Of a stretch of DNA of 64,000 nt, positions 54,477-62,667 are shown piece by piece (within the stretch, counting starts at the first letter, position 1; each line of letters starts with the position of its first letter). The notes beneath the pieces are model-generated. The model was given only the letters and a program-made list of their open reading frames with translations, was not told the DNA's origin and ran no database searches. Where the stretch lies: assembly GCF_943846705.1 (NCBI RefSeq), contig NZ_OX044366.1:620001-684000 (forward strand). The letters are read 5' to 3'. The DNA is from an uncultured Pseudomonas sp. GTDB taxonomy: Bacteria > Pseudomonadota > Gammaproteobacteria > Pseudomonadales > Pseudomonadaceae. The position numbers and the translations under genes are program-made.

Positions 54477-54968
54477 TCAGCGCTTGTGCGCGCGAACTTC
54501 ATCCGCACGCAGGCGCGGAGCCAACTTGTCCAGCACGCCGTTGACGAACTTATGCCCGTCGGTTGCGCCAAACACCTTGGCCAGCTCAATACCTTCGTTG
54601 ATCACCACGCGATAAGGAATATCAATGCGGTTTTTCAGTTCGAAGGTCGACAGACGCAGGATTGACAGCTCAACCGGATCGATTTCATCCAGCGGGCGGT
54701 CCAGCAACGACGCGAACGCACCATCGATCTCGGTTTTCTGCCGCGGTACGCCGTGCAGAATCTCGTGGAAGTAAGCACCATCCACGGCCGTAAAGTCGTT
54801 ATCGACGCGGAACTGCGCTTCGATCTCGTTCAGCGACTGGCCCGCCATGTGCCAGGAATACAGCGCCTGCATGGCCAAGGTGCGCGCCTGACGACGCGCG
54901 AGGGTTTTAGTACTGGGGCCTTTCTTCGGCGCTTGTGGCGGCTGCCCGTTACCGTCGGTCTGGCTCAC
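54477..54968 (-). CDS. nusB: Transcription antitermination factor NusB
   Basis: 163 residues, all-helical. RRQARTLAMQALYSWHM opens the domain, and VINEGIELAKVFGATDGHKFVNGVLDKLA closes it. It works with S10 in rRNA antitermination. The GTG start overlaps the ribH stop by 4 bp (GTGA). Confidence 0.96.
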   Translation of the reverse strand: MSQTDGNGQPPQAPKKGPSTKTLARRQARTLAMQALYSWHMAGQSLNEIEAQFRVDNDFTAVDGAYFHEILHGVPRQKTEIDGAFASLLDRPLDEIDPVELSILRLSTFELKNRIDIPYRVVINEGIELAKVFGATDGHKFVNGVLDKLAPRLRADEVRAHKR

Positions 54969-55441
54969 TTGGCCTCCAACTGCGCCAGCAGGCTGACCAT
55001 TTCCAGGGCAGACAATGCAGCTTCTGCACCCTTGTTGCCGGCCTTGGTGCCGGAGCGCTCGATGGCTTGCTCAATGGAGTCGACGGTCAGCACGCCGAAA
55101 GCAACCGGTACGCCGAACTCCATGGACACCTGGGCCAGGCCCTTGGTGCATTCACCCGCCACGTATTCGAAGTGCGGAGTGCCGCCACGAATCACTGCGC
55201 CGAGGGCGATGATCGCGTCAAAGTCACCACGCTGGGCGACTTTCTGTGCCACCAGTGGAATTTCGAAGGCACCCGGTGCACGGATGATGGTGATGTCGTC
55301 TTCCTTCACGCCGTGGCGGACCAGGGCGTCAACGGCGCCGCTTACCAGGCTTTCGACAACGAAGCTGTTAAAGCGGCCGACGACCAGGGCGAATTTGCCT
55401 TGTGGGGCGATGAAAGTACCTTCGATGGTCTTCAGGGTCAT
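54965..55441 (-). CDS. ribH: 6,7-dimethyl-8-ribityllumazine synthase
   Basis: 158 residues from MTLKTIEGTFIAPQGK. The active-site segments FNSFVVESLVSGAVDAL, APGAFEIPLVAQKVA and GAVIRGGTPHFEYV are intact. It condenses the ribitylpyrimidine with DHBP. An in-frame upstream start at 55480 lacks family support. It lies between ribBA and nusB. Confidence 0.96.
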   Translation of the reverse strand: MTLKTIEGTFIAPQGKFALVVGRFNSFVVESLVSGAVDALVRHGVKEDDITIIRAPGAFEIPLVAQKVAQRGDFDAIIALGAVIRGGTPHFEYVAGECTKGLAQVSMEFGVPVAFGVLTVDSIEQAIERSGTKAGNKGAEAALSALEMVSLLAQLEAK

Positions 55442-55522
55442 GGAACAATTCTCATATAGCGTTAAAGAGCCAGGGGGCAAAAAATGTATAGCCCAACGAA
55501 ACAGCGCACAGCGCGGCAGTCG

Positions 55523-56602
55523 TTATTCAGCGGGCAGGTATTCTACAACTTCCAGGTCAAAGCCGGATATCGCATTGAACTTCATTGGCGAACTCATCAG
55601 GCGCATTTTGCGCACACCGAGGTCACGCAGAATCTGCGAACCGGCACCGACCGTGCTGTAAATAGCCGGGCTGGCCGGTTGCTGGCGATCCAGCAGGGCC
55701 ATCAGTTCCGGCCCGGTCAGCGGGTTGCCCAACAGCAGCACCACGCCGCTACCGGCCTTGGCCACCTCGGCCATGGCCGCGCGCATGCTCCAACGCCCCG
55801 GCTGATTGACCAGAAACAGGTCGCGCAGCGGGTCCATGTTGTGCACCCGCACCAAGGTCGGCACTTCGGCTGAAACAGTGCCCAGGGTCAGAGCCATGTG
55901 CGCGGTGTTCTCCACGCCATCGCGATAGGTCACCAAGTTGAACTGGCCCAGCTCGGTGTCGAGCACCTGCTCGCTGGCACGCTCAACCGTGCGCTCGTTA
56001 ATCAAACGGTAGTGAATCAGGTCGGCGATGGTGCCAATCTTGATGCCGTGTTCGGCGGCAAAGACTTCCAGCTCAGGGCGACGCGCCATGGTGCCGTCGT
56101 CGTTCATGATCTCGCAGATCACCCCGCTCGGTTCAAAACCACCCATGCGCGCCAAGTCGCAGGCGGCTTCGGTGTGGCCGGCACGGGCCAGCACGCCGCC
56201 AGGCTGAGCCATCAGCGGGAAGATGTGGCCGGGGCTGACAATATCGTCGGCCTGAGCATTCTTCGCTGCAGCGGCTTGCACGGTGCAGGCGCGATCAGCG
56301 GCAGAAATACCGGTGGTGACGCCAACAGCGGCTTCGATGGAGACGGTGAATTTGGTGCCAAAACCGGAACCGTTGCGTGGCGCCATCAGCGGCAGCTTGA
56401 GGGTTTCGCAGCGCTCGCGGGTCATCGGCATGCAGATCAGGCCGCGGGCAAAGCGCGCCATGAAATTGATGTGCTCGGCGGTGACGCACTCAGATGCGAC
56501 GATCAGATCGCCTTCGTTCTCGCGGTCTTCGTCATCCATAAGGATGACCATCTTGCCGGCGCGGATGTCTTCGACCAGTTCTTCAATACTGTTAAGAGCC
56601 AT
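55523..56602 (-). CDS. ribBA: 3,4-dihydroxy-2-butanone-4-phosphate synthase with degenerate GCHII domain
   Basis: 359 residues. The N-terminal DHBP synthase (about 1-200) has MDDEDRENEGDLI and GHIFPLMAQPGGVLARAGHTEA. The C-terminal GTP cyclohydrolase II-like domain (about 205-355) has no zinc cysteines at the expected place (VRVHNMDPLRDLFLVNQ). It is therefore probably inactive as GCHII, with RibA at 50816 supplying that step. It makes DHBP from ribulose 5-phosphate. Confidence 0.95.
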   Translation of the reverse strand: MALNSIEELVEDIRAGKMVILMDDEDRENEGDLIVASECVTAEHINFMARFARGLICMPMTRERCETLKLPLMAPRNGSGFGTKFTVSIEAAVGVTTGISAADRACTVQAAAAKNAQADDIVSPGHIFPLMAQPGGVLARAGHTEAACDLARMGGFEPSGVICEIMNDDGTMARRPELEVFAAEHGIKIGTIADLIHYRLINERTVERASEQVLDTELGQFNLVTYRDGVENTAHMALTLGTVSAEVPTLVRVHNMDPLRDLFLVNQPGRWSMRAAMAEVAKAGSGVVLLLGNPLTGPELMALLDRQQPASPAIYSTVGAGSQILRDLGVRKMRLMSSPMKFNAISGFDLEVVEYLPAE

Positions 56603-56614
56603 GCTGTCGATTCC

Positions 56615-57277
56615 TTATTTGTTCAGGTAGCCGTGTTCGGCGAGAAAACTGGCGGTCATGCTCGAGGCCGCAGGCTCGGCAGCCTTGTCACCGAGCAGCA
56701 GGCGCTCTAGGTAACGGGCGAGCAGGTCTACTTCAAGGTTGACCGAGCGACCGGCGCGATAGTCGACCATGATGGTCTCGGCCAGGGTGTGCGGCACGAT
56801 GGTCAGCTCAAACTCGGCACCGTTCACCGCATTGACGGTCAGGCTGGTGCCATCGACGGTGATCGAGCCTTTGTGGGCGATGTACTTGGCCAGCTCGCGC
56901 GGCGCACGAATGGTGAATTGCACGGCGCGGGCATTATCGGCACGGGCGATGATTTCACCGACGCCGTCGATATGCCCACTGACCAGATGACCACCCAGGC
57001 GACTGGTCGGGGTCAGCGCTTTCTCCAGATTGACCTTGCTACCGGCCTTGAAGTCGATAAACGCGGTGCGTGCCAGGGTTTCGCGGCTAACGTCCGCCCA
57101 GAACCCATCACCCGGCAGCTCCACGGCAGTCAGGCACACGCCATTCACCGCAATGCTGTCGCCGAGTTTGACGTCACCGAGGTCGAGCTTGCCGGTTTCC
57201 ACATACACCCGCACATCCCCGCCCTTGGGCGTCAGTGCGCGGATGCTGCCAATGGCTTCGATTATGCCGGTAAACAT
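56615..57277 (-). CDS. ribE: Riboflavin synthase (alpha chain)
   Basis: 220 residues from MFTGIIEAIGSIRAL. Two lumazine-binding repeats each carry the motif (VNGVCLTAVE and VDGTSLTVNAV). LGGHLVSGHIDG marks the active site. It dismutates two lumazines to riboflavin. AGGGGG lies about 5 nt upstream. It is the first gene after the FMN riboswitch. Confidence 0.96.
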   Translation of the reverse strand: MFTGIIEAIGSIRALTPKGGDVRVYVETGKLDLGDVKLGDSIAVNGVCLTAVELPGDGFWADVSRETLARTAFIDFKAGSKVNLEKALTPTSRLGGHLVSGHIDGVGEIIARADNARAVQFTIRAPRELAKYIAHKGSITVDGTSLTVNAVNGAEFELTIVPHTLAETIMVDYRAGRSVNLEVDLLARYLERLLLGDKAAEPAASSMTASFLAEHGYLNK

Positions 57278-57357
57278 GCCACCCCCTGCGTCGCGCCCAC
57301 GGCAAAGCACTGGCGAATAGGGCCTAGTGTGCGCGGCACGGAAAATAAATCAGACAT
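57262..57357 (-). CDS. Possible 31-codon leader ORF in the ribE 5' region
   Basis: The frame runs from ATG 57357 (MSDLFSVPRTLGPIR) to TAA 57262-57264, past the ribE ATG in another frame. AGGAG lies about 9 nt upstream, inside a hairpin arm. No homologue is known to me. It may couple riboswitch state to ribE translation or be chance. Confidence 0.25.
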   Translation of the reverse strand: MSDLFSVPRTLGPIRQCFAVGATQGVACLPA

Positions 57358-57368
57358 TTAGACCAACT

Positions 57369-57389
57369 CCTGTTTTATAAAAAAACAGG
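57369..57389 (-). promoter_or_regulatory. Hairpin between FMN riboswitch and ribE
   Basis: CCTGTTTT (57369-57376) and AAAACAGG (57382-57389) on the plus strand form a short hairpin. In the minus-strand RNA its 3' arm overlaps the SD (CAGGAG) of the possible leader ORF. It may be part of the expression platform. Confidence 0.4.
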
Positions 57390-57452
57390 GCGTGTTTGAT
57401 CGATAGGGATTTCAAGACGCAGTTATAAAATGCGCCTAATTGAGGCAATCCC

Positions 57453-57610
57453 GCTCTCTCTTTATCCGGACTTTAACCGTCGGCCCCGGAATCAAACCGG
57501 GTCTGCTGACCTTGCCCTGGGGCTTACACACCTCGGACAAGCGCTCGCGGGCTAGACACTTTGCGCACCATTACCGCCGGTGGGGAATTACACCCCGCCC
57601 TGAGAACGTT
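57453..57610 (-). promoter_or_regulatory. FMN riboswitch (RFN element)
   Basis: On the minus strand it reads GTTCTCAGGGCGGGG, then AATTCCCCACCGGCGGTAA, GGTCAGCAGACCCGG, GGGGCCGACGGTTAAAGTCC and a closing GAGAGC. This is the conserved RFN consensus. It lies between ribD and ribE and should shut down ribE-ribBA-ribH when FMN is high. Confidence 0.92.
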
Positions 57611-57693
57611 ACGGCCACCTGCGTAGCCGAGACGCGTTTTACCACATTTGCCACCACCCTGCATGGCCAAGCGACCGCCTGAATGGCTCGCAA

Positions 57694-58812
57694 TCAGCCA
57701 GCCGGTTGCGGCACCGCGATGATTCGCCAGTCGTCACCGACTGCGCGCATCTCGACAATTTTCAGCGCCGGCGCATCGGCCATGCGCGCCAACGGCAGGT
57801 CAAGCAACGGCCTGGCACTTGAGCCGAGCAGCTTAGGCGCAACGAATAACTGATATTCATCCACCAGGCCCAAGCGAGCAAACGCCCCTGCCAGTCGCGG
57901 CCCCGCTTCCACCAACACCTCGTTGGCGCCCCGGCCGGCCAGCTCGACCAGCAGCTTGCGCAGGTCAACATGCCCGTTGCTGCCTGGCACCGCCAATAGT
58001 TCGTGCCCATCGTCGAGATAGCGATCACGTGCTGAGGCCGCTGCACAGGTCGCCACCATGGCCGCACCCGCCTGAAAAAACGGTACGCTCAGCGGGACGC
58101 GCAAGCGCCCATCGACCAGCACGCGTAATGGCGGACGCGCCTGCGCCAGGGCGGTCAACTCGGCGCCCAGGCCCAATTCATCGGGGCGTACGGTCAAGCG
58201 CGCAGCATCGGCCAGCACCGTATCGGCACCGGTTAGCACCACGCTTGAGCGCGCACGCAGGCGTTGCACCGCCGCGCGCGCCGCCGGGCCGGTAATCCAC
58301 TGGCTTTCACCACTGGCCATGGCGGTACGTCCATCCAGGCTCATCGCCAGCTTGACCCGCACAAACGGCAGGCCCTGCACCATGCGCTTGATAAAGCCGG
58401 CATTCAGCGCCCGCGCTTCAGCTTCCAGCACGCCGCTCTGCACCGCGATACCAGCCTGCATCAACCGCAGCAGGCCATTACCGCCGACCTGCGGGTTAGG
58501 GTCCTGCATGGCGGCCACCACGCGCACGACACCGGCATTGACCAACGCATCGGCGCAAGGCGGCGTGCGGCCGTGATGGCTGCAGGGCTCCAGAGTCACA
58601 TAAGCCGTTGCACCACGGGCCTTGTCCCCAGCCTGACGCAGCGCATGCACTTCCGCGTGGGGCTCGCCCGCGCGGGCATGCCAGCCTTCGCCGACAACTT
58701 TGCCATCACGGACGATCACACAGCCGACACGGGGATTGGGGTGGGTGGAGTACAGGCCTTTACGGGCCAGTTCCAGCGCGCGGGCCATAAAGGCGTGATC
58801 GGAATTCATCAT
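57694..58812 (-). CDS. ribD: Bifunctional riboflavin biosynthesis deaminase/reductase
   Basis: 372 residues. The deaminase half has the zinc site HAEVHALR and CSHHGRTPPC. The reductase half contains VKLAMSLDGRTAMASGESQWITG. It carries out the second and third steps of riboflavin synthesis. The first ATG overlaps the nrdR stop by one base, giving a nrdR-ribD unit. Its 3' end lies upstream of the FMN riboswitch, so it has a separate control from ribE. Confidence 0.96.
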   Translation of the reverse strand: MMNSDHAFMARALELARKGLYSTHPNPRVGCVIVRDGKVVGEGWHARAGEPHAEVHALRQAGDKARGATAYVTLEPCSHHGRTPPCADALVNAGVVRVVAAMQDPNPQVGGNGLLRLMQAGIAVQSGVLEAEARALNAGFIKRMVQGLPFVRVKLAMSLDGRTAMASGESQWITGPAARAAVQRLRARSSVVLTGADTVLADAARLTVRPDELGLGAELTALAQARPPLRVLVDGRLRVPLSVPFFQAGAAMVATCAAASARDRYLDDGHELLAVPGSNGHVDLRKLLVELAGRGANEVLVEAGPRLAGAFARLGLVDEYQLFVAPKLLGSSARPLLDLPLARMADAPALKIVEMRAVGDDWRIIAVPQPAG

Positions 58813-59276
58813 CAGCCTTTGGCAGGTTCACGGGACAGCCGGTCGATTTCCTCGCGGAACTCGTTGAGATCCTGAAAGCGTTTGTACACCGAGGCGAAAC
58901 GGATATACGCCACTTCATCAAGCTTCTGCAGTTCGCCCATAACCAGCTCACCGAGCACCAGCGATTTGATCTCTCGCTCACCGGTGGCGCGCAGATTGTG
59001 CTTGATGTGGGCAATGGCGGCTTCCAGGCGCTCGATACTCACCGGGCGTTTTTCCAGCGCGCGCTGCATGCCGGCACGCAGCTTGTCCTCATCAAACGGC
59101 TGACGGCTGCCGTCCTGCTTGATCAGCCGGGGCATCACCAGCTCGGCGGTCTCGAAGGTGGTAAAACGCTCTTCACAGGCCAGGCATTCGCGCCGACGAC
59201 GCACCTGGCCTCCCTCGGCAACCAGCCGTGAGTCGATCACCTTGGTGTCATTGGCAGCGCAAAAAGGGCAGTGCAT
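58812..59276 (-). CDS. nrdR: Transcriptional repressor NrdR
   Basis: 154 residues from MHCPFCAANDTKVIDSR. The zinc ribbon is CPFC and CLACEERFTTFE, followed by an ATP-cone domain. It senses nucleotides and represses ribonucleotide reductase genes. The upstream frame to 59417 is not conserved. It is coupled to ribD. Confidence 0.96.
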   Translation of the reverse strand: MHCPFCAANDTKVIDSRLVAEGGQVRRRRECLACEERFTTFETAELVMPRLIKQDGSRQPFDEDKLRAGMQRALEKRPVSIERLEAAIAHIKHNLRATGEREIKSLVLGELVMGELQKLDEVAYIRFASVYKRFQDLNEFREEIDRLSREPAKG

Positions 59277-59380
59277 ATAGAAGCAGCCTCGGACGAAAGC
59301 GGCCATGTTAGCGCATCCCTCTGGCAAGACAAACCGAGGGCTTTGCGGTATACAGGCGCCCATCCAAACCAACGGAGTGA

Positions 59381-59848
59381 ATGACCTCGATGAACGCCCA
59401 TACGCCGTTGCGCCCACTGCTTTTACTCAGCCTGATCGCCCTGCTGACAGCTTGCGCCAGCGATGGCCAGCCCTCCACGGCGCCGGCGCAAACAGCCACA
59501 ACACCTCAGGCCCCGGCAACCGCAGCGCCACTGCCGGCCCACCAACGCGAGCTGAGCGGCAGCCTGCTCAATGTGCCCAATGAGGCGGAGGTCGAGCTGG
59601 CCCTGTTAGCGGTCGACCCGCGCGGCAAGCCTCAGGCGCTACTGGGCAATATCCAGCTGCGTGGTACCGGCAAGCCGCTGCAGTTTCGCCTGCCGTTTAA
59701 TCCGCAGACCTTCAACAAACACTCGCGCGTCGAGCTGCATGGCCGCGCCAATCAGGCCGGCCGGCTGATTCTGCGTTTGCCGCCACAACCGATTGCCCGC
59801 AGCGAAACCCAGGCACTCGGCGAACTGAGCCTGGTACCGGCACCATGA
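59381..59848 (+). CDS. YbaY-type lipoprotein
   Basis: 155 residues. The lipoprotein signal ends LIALLTAC, and a Pro/Ala/Thr-rich linker follows. The beta-rich domain has YbaY-like ELSGSLLNVPNEAEVELALLAV. Periplasmic lipoproteins of this family have no firm role. It overlaps the methyltransferase gene by 4 bp. ATG 59381 has GGAG 3 nt upstream, and ATG 59390 is an alternative. Confidence 0.75.
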   Translation: MTSMNAHTPLRPLLLLSLIALLTACASDGQPSTAPAQTATTPQAPATAAPLPAHQRELSGSLLNVPNEAEVELALLAVDPRGKPQALLGNIQLRGTGKPLQFRLPFNPQTFNKHSRVELHGRANQAGRLILRLPPQPIARSETQALGELSLVPAP

Positions 59849-60501
59849 CGCCCCCCGCCGCCTTGCAAGCGGCGCTTAGCGAGCTGCTCGGCGACGCCCA
59901 GCTCAGCGCGGAAACCCTGCCCGGCACTGACCTCAAACTCTGGTTGATCGATGCCAACAACATGGACCGCGCTTTCAGCCCGGAAGAAACCCGACGTATC
60001 CTCGAGGAGCCGCCCTACTGGAGTTTCTGCTGGGCCAGCGGCCTGGTACTGGCACGCTGGCTGGCCGAACACCCGGAGTGGGTGCGCGGCAAACGCGTGC
60101 TGGATTTCGGTGCCGGTTCTGGCGTAGCGGCGATCGCGGCAGCGAAAGCCGGCGCGCTGGAAGTGGTGGCCTGCGATCTCGACCCGCTGGCTATCGAGGC
60201 CTGCCGGGCCAACGCCACGTTGAATGACGTGGCGCTCAGTTACTCAGCGGACTTCTTTCAGGAGGCCGACCGCTTCGACCTGATCATCGTCGCCGACGTG
60301 CTTTACGACCGCGCCAACCTGCCGCTGCTCGACCAGTTTCTCAGCCGTGGCCGCCAGGCACTGGTGGCCGACTCACGGGTACGCGACTTCCAGCACCCGC
60401 TGTATCAACGCCTCGGCATTCTGGAGGCCTGCACCTGGCCGGACTTGGCCGAACCTGCCGAATTTCGCCACGTCAGCCTGTATCACGCAACGCGCGTTTG
60501 A
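59845..60501 (+). CDS. Protein/small-molecule methyltransferase (EtfB-KMT-like)
   Basis: 218 residues. SAM-binding VLDFGAGSGVAAIAAAKAG and the lysine-methyltransferase-like LIIVADVLYDRANLP are clear. The N-terminal WSFCWASGLVLARWL fits seven-beta-strand lysine methyltransferases such as ETFB-KMT. Substrate is unproven. Confidence 0.8.
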   Translation: MTPPAALQAALSELLGDAQLSAETLPGTDLKLWLIDANNMDRAFSPEETRRILEEPPYWSFCWASGLVLARWLAEHPEWVRGKRVLDFGAGSGVAAIAAAKAGALEVVACDLDPLAIEACRANATLNDVALSYSADFFQEADRFDLIIVADVLYDRANLPLLDQFLSRGRQALVADSRVRDFQHPLYQRLGILEACTWPDLAEPAEFRHVSLYHATRV

Positions 60502-60588
60502 CGCCCCCTTGTATCCGGCGCACCGCGCCCGCATTTATAGTCCATCGCATTCCCGCCCATCCCCACTTGCGCCCAGCCGAGACCGACC

Positions 60589-61461
60589 ATGAGCGACTCC
60601 CCTTACATTTTTGATATCGCAGGCAGTGCCAGCTTCGAGCAGCTGGTCATCGAGAACTCCTTTAGAAAACCCGTGCTGGTGGATTTCTGGGCCGAATGGT
60701 GCGCGCCCTGCAAGGCACTCATGCCGCTGCTGGCGAAGATCACCGAGGAGTATCAGGGCGAGCTGCTGCTGGCCAAGGTCAACTGCGACCTCGAGCAGGA
60801 TATCGTCGCCCGCTTCGGCATCCGCAGCCTGCCCACCGTGGTGCTGTTCAAGGACGGTCAGCCGGTCGATGGCTTCGCCGGGGCGCAGCCTGAGTCGGCG
60901 ATCCGCGAGCTGCTCAAACCGCATGTCGCCGAGCCTGCGCCGGCGGCTGCCGACCCGATGGAAGCGGCGCAAGCGCTGTTCAGCGAGGGTCGCTTTGCTG
61001 ACGCCGAAGCCGTGCTCAAGGCGCTGCTGACGGAAAACAATGAACACGCCGCGGCGTTGATTCTTTACGCCCGCTGCCTGGCCGAACGTGGCGAACTGGA
61101 CGAAGCCGAGAGCGTACTCGGCGCGGTCAAAGGCGACGAGCACAAACCAGCCTTAGCCGGTGCCCGCGCACAGTTGACCTTTCTGCGCCAGGCAGCCGAA
61201 CTACCCGACGCAGCCAGCCTGAAAAGCCGCCTGGCGCAAAACCCAGAGGACGAGGAAGCCAGCTACCAATTGGCCATTCAACAACTGGCGCGCCAACACT
61301 ACGAGCCGGCGCTAGAGGCGCTGCTCAAGCTGTTTATCCACAACCGCAACTACGCCGACGGCCTGCCGCACAAAACTCTGCTGCAGGTCTTCGAGCTACT
61401 GGGCAATGACCACCCGCTGGTCACGGCCTACCGCCGCAAGCTGTACCAGGCGATTTACTAA
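60589..61461 (+). CDS. cnoX: Thioredoxin-TPR chaperedoxin (CnoX/YbbN-like)
   Basis: 290 residues. An N-terminal thioredoxin domain has WAEWCAPCK (Cys38, Cys41), so both redox cysteines remain, unlike E. coli CnoX with SXXC. TPR helices follow (ALFSEGRFADAEAVLKALL onward). Relatives protect clients from oxidative stress and hand them to GroEL. It is PA4061-like in context. Confidence 0.9.
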   Translation: MSDSPYIFDIAGSASFEQLVIENSFRKPVLVDFWAEWCAPCKALMPLLAKITEEYQGELLLAKVNCDLEQDIVARFGIRSLPTVVLFKDGQPVDGFAGAQPESAIRELLKPHVAEPAPAAADPMEAAQALFSEGRFADAEAVLKALLTENNEHAAALILYARCLAERGELDEAESVLGAVKGDEHKPALAGARAQLTFLRQAAELPDAASLKSRLAQNPEDEEASYQLAIQQLARQHYEPALEALLKLFIHNRNYADGLPHKTLLQVFELLGNDHPLVTAYRRKLYQAIY

Positions 61462-61490
61462 GCGCCTACCTGGCGCTTGCAGCGGATCTT

Positions 61491-61546
61491 GCGGCTAACG
61501 CCCTGCCCACGAAGTTGGTTGCAACTGTGGCAGGGGCGTTAGCCGC
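61491..61546. repeat. Long hairpin after cnoX
   Basis: GCGGCTAACGCCCTGCC (61491-61507) pairs with GGCAGGGGCGTTAGCCGC (61529-61546) with one bulged base, and an inner AGTTG/CAACT stem sits in the loop. No T-run follows. It lies between converging genes and may block readthrough. Confidence 0.55.
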
Positions 61547-61566
61547 GACAGGTAAGCCGGTTATCG

Positions 61567-61920
61567 TCAGCCAATCCAGTGATAGATTGGCGCATCCACG
61601 CCGGCCTCCATGCGCACCTGCGTACAGTGGCGTAAGCGCACCAGCAGGCGCTTACCCGCCGCCTCCCCGCCCGCCAAAGCCGTCAGCTGCGCGAGCAAGT
61701 GCGGCCCCTCGACCTGCCCAGCCTTACGCAACAACTCCAGCGTGGTCTGCCACAAGGCATCACCTGCTGCCGGTGTGGCTGCCGCTGCACGCTCAGGCAC
61801 GACCTCAACAGGCGGCGTATCAAGGCTGATGTGCTGCGCCAACTGTGCCCAATCCTGTGCATCCAGCTCAACCGTCAGGTCCACCGGCCAGGCCCCGATC
61901 TGCCCACGAATTCGCACCAT
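61567..61920 (-). CDS. Conserved hypothetical protein (PA4062-like position)
   Basis: 117 residues from MVRIRGQIGAWPVDLTVELDAQDW. It is soluble, with an Ala/Pro-rich middle. It shares the slot of PA4062 between the thioredoxin and zinc-regulated genes. No known domain. ATG 61923 is an alternative start. Confidence 0.6.
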   Translation of the reverse strand: MVRIRGQIGAWPVDLTVELDAQDWAQLAQHISLDTPPVEVVPERAAAATPAAGDALWQTTLELLRKAGQVEGPHLLAQLTALAGGEAAGKRLLVRLRHCTQVRMEAGVDAPIYHWIG

Positions 61921-62002
61921 CACTCTGCCCTCACTTAATCAGCAGCGATGCTCCCACGTCCGCCCAGCAGCGCCAAGCAGGACTGGTCATGACCCGCGAA
62001 AA

Positions 62003-62021
62003 GTTGTTATAACGTAACAAC
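62003..62021. promoter_or_regulatory. Candidate Zur box
   Basis: GTTGTTA and TAACAAC form a perfect inverted repeat with 5-nt spacing, 27 bp before the ZrgA-like ATG. It resembles Zur operators (GTTATNNTATAAC type). Repression by Zn-Zur is inferred. Confidence 0.6.
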
Positions 62022-62047
62022 AATTACCTGCCTGACCGGAGACAGCC

Positions 62048-62620
62048 ATGCGCCACCTGTTACTCGCCCTGCCTTTTGCCTTACTGCCACCTGCCGTGAG
62101 CGCCGCCGAACATAACCACGCGCACGATGAGCACGGAGAACACGGCAGCCTGGCCGCCCACCAGCACGGCGCCGCGCAACTCAACATCGTGCTCGACGGC
62201 CAGGCGCTGGAGTTGCAGCTGCAAAGCCCGGCCATGAACCTAGTGGGCTTCGAACATGCGCCCAAGAGCACGGCAGATAAAGCCAAGATCGCGGCTGTAC
62301 GCAGCCAGCTGGAACAACCCCAAGCTTTGTTCGGGCTGAGCGCTGGTGACTGCACCGTCGCCAAGCAAGAGCTGGAAAGCCCGATGTTCGCCGCGCATGT
62401 CGACTCGAATGAGCATGAGCATGAGCATGCCAGCGAGCACAGTGATATCCAGGCGCACTACACATTCACCTGTGATCAGCCTGACGATTTGCAACAACTT
62501 GACCTACGCGAGCTGTTCAAGCGCTTCCCCGCCACCGATAAAATTCAGGTACAACTGATCGGCCCGAATGGCCAGCAGGGCCTTGAACTAACGCCCGCAC
62601 AGCCGACCCTGAGCTTCTAA
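62048..62620 (+). CDS. Zinc-related periplasmic protein (DUF2796/ZrgA)
   Basis: 190 residues. Signal peptide MRHLLLALPFALLPPAVSA is followed by a His-rich stretch (EHNHAHDEHGEHG), and a second one later (EHEHEHASEHSD). These suit zinc binding. The core HGAAQLNIVLDGQALELQLQSPA is DUF2796. It starts a probable zinc-starvation operon with the ABC genes, corresponding to PA4063-4066. Confidence 0.9.
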   Translation: MRHLLLALPFALLPPAVSAAEHNHAHDEHGEHGSLAAHQHGAAQLNIVLDGQALELQLQSPAMNLVGFEHAPKSTADKAKIAAVRSQLEQPQALFGLSAGDCTVAKQELESPMFAAHVDSNEHEHEHASEHSDIQAHYTFTCDQPDDLQQLDLRELFKRFPATDKIQVQLIGPNGQQGLELTPAQPTLSF

Positions 62621-62667
62621 TCACTCCTTTGCAGCAGATCGGCCGGGGCAACCCGGCCGCTTACTTT

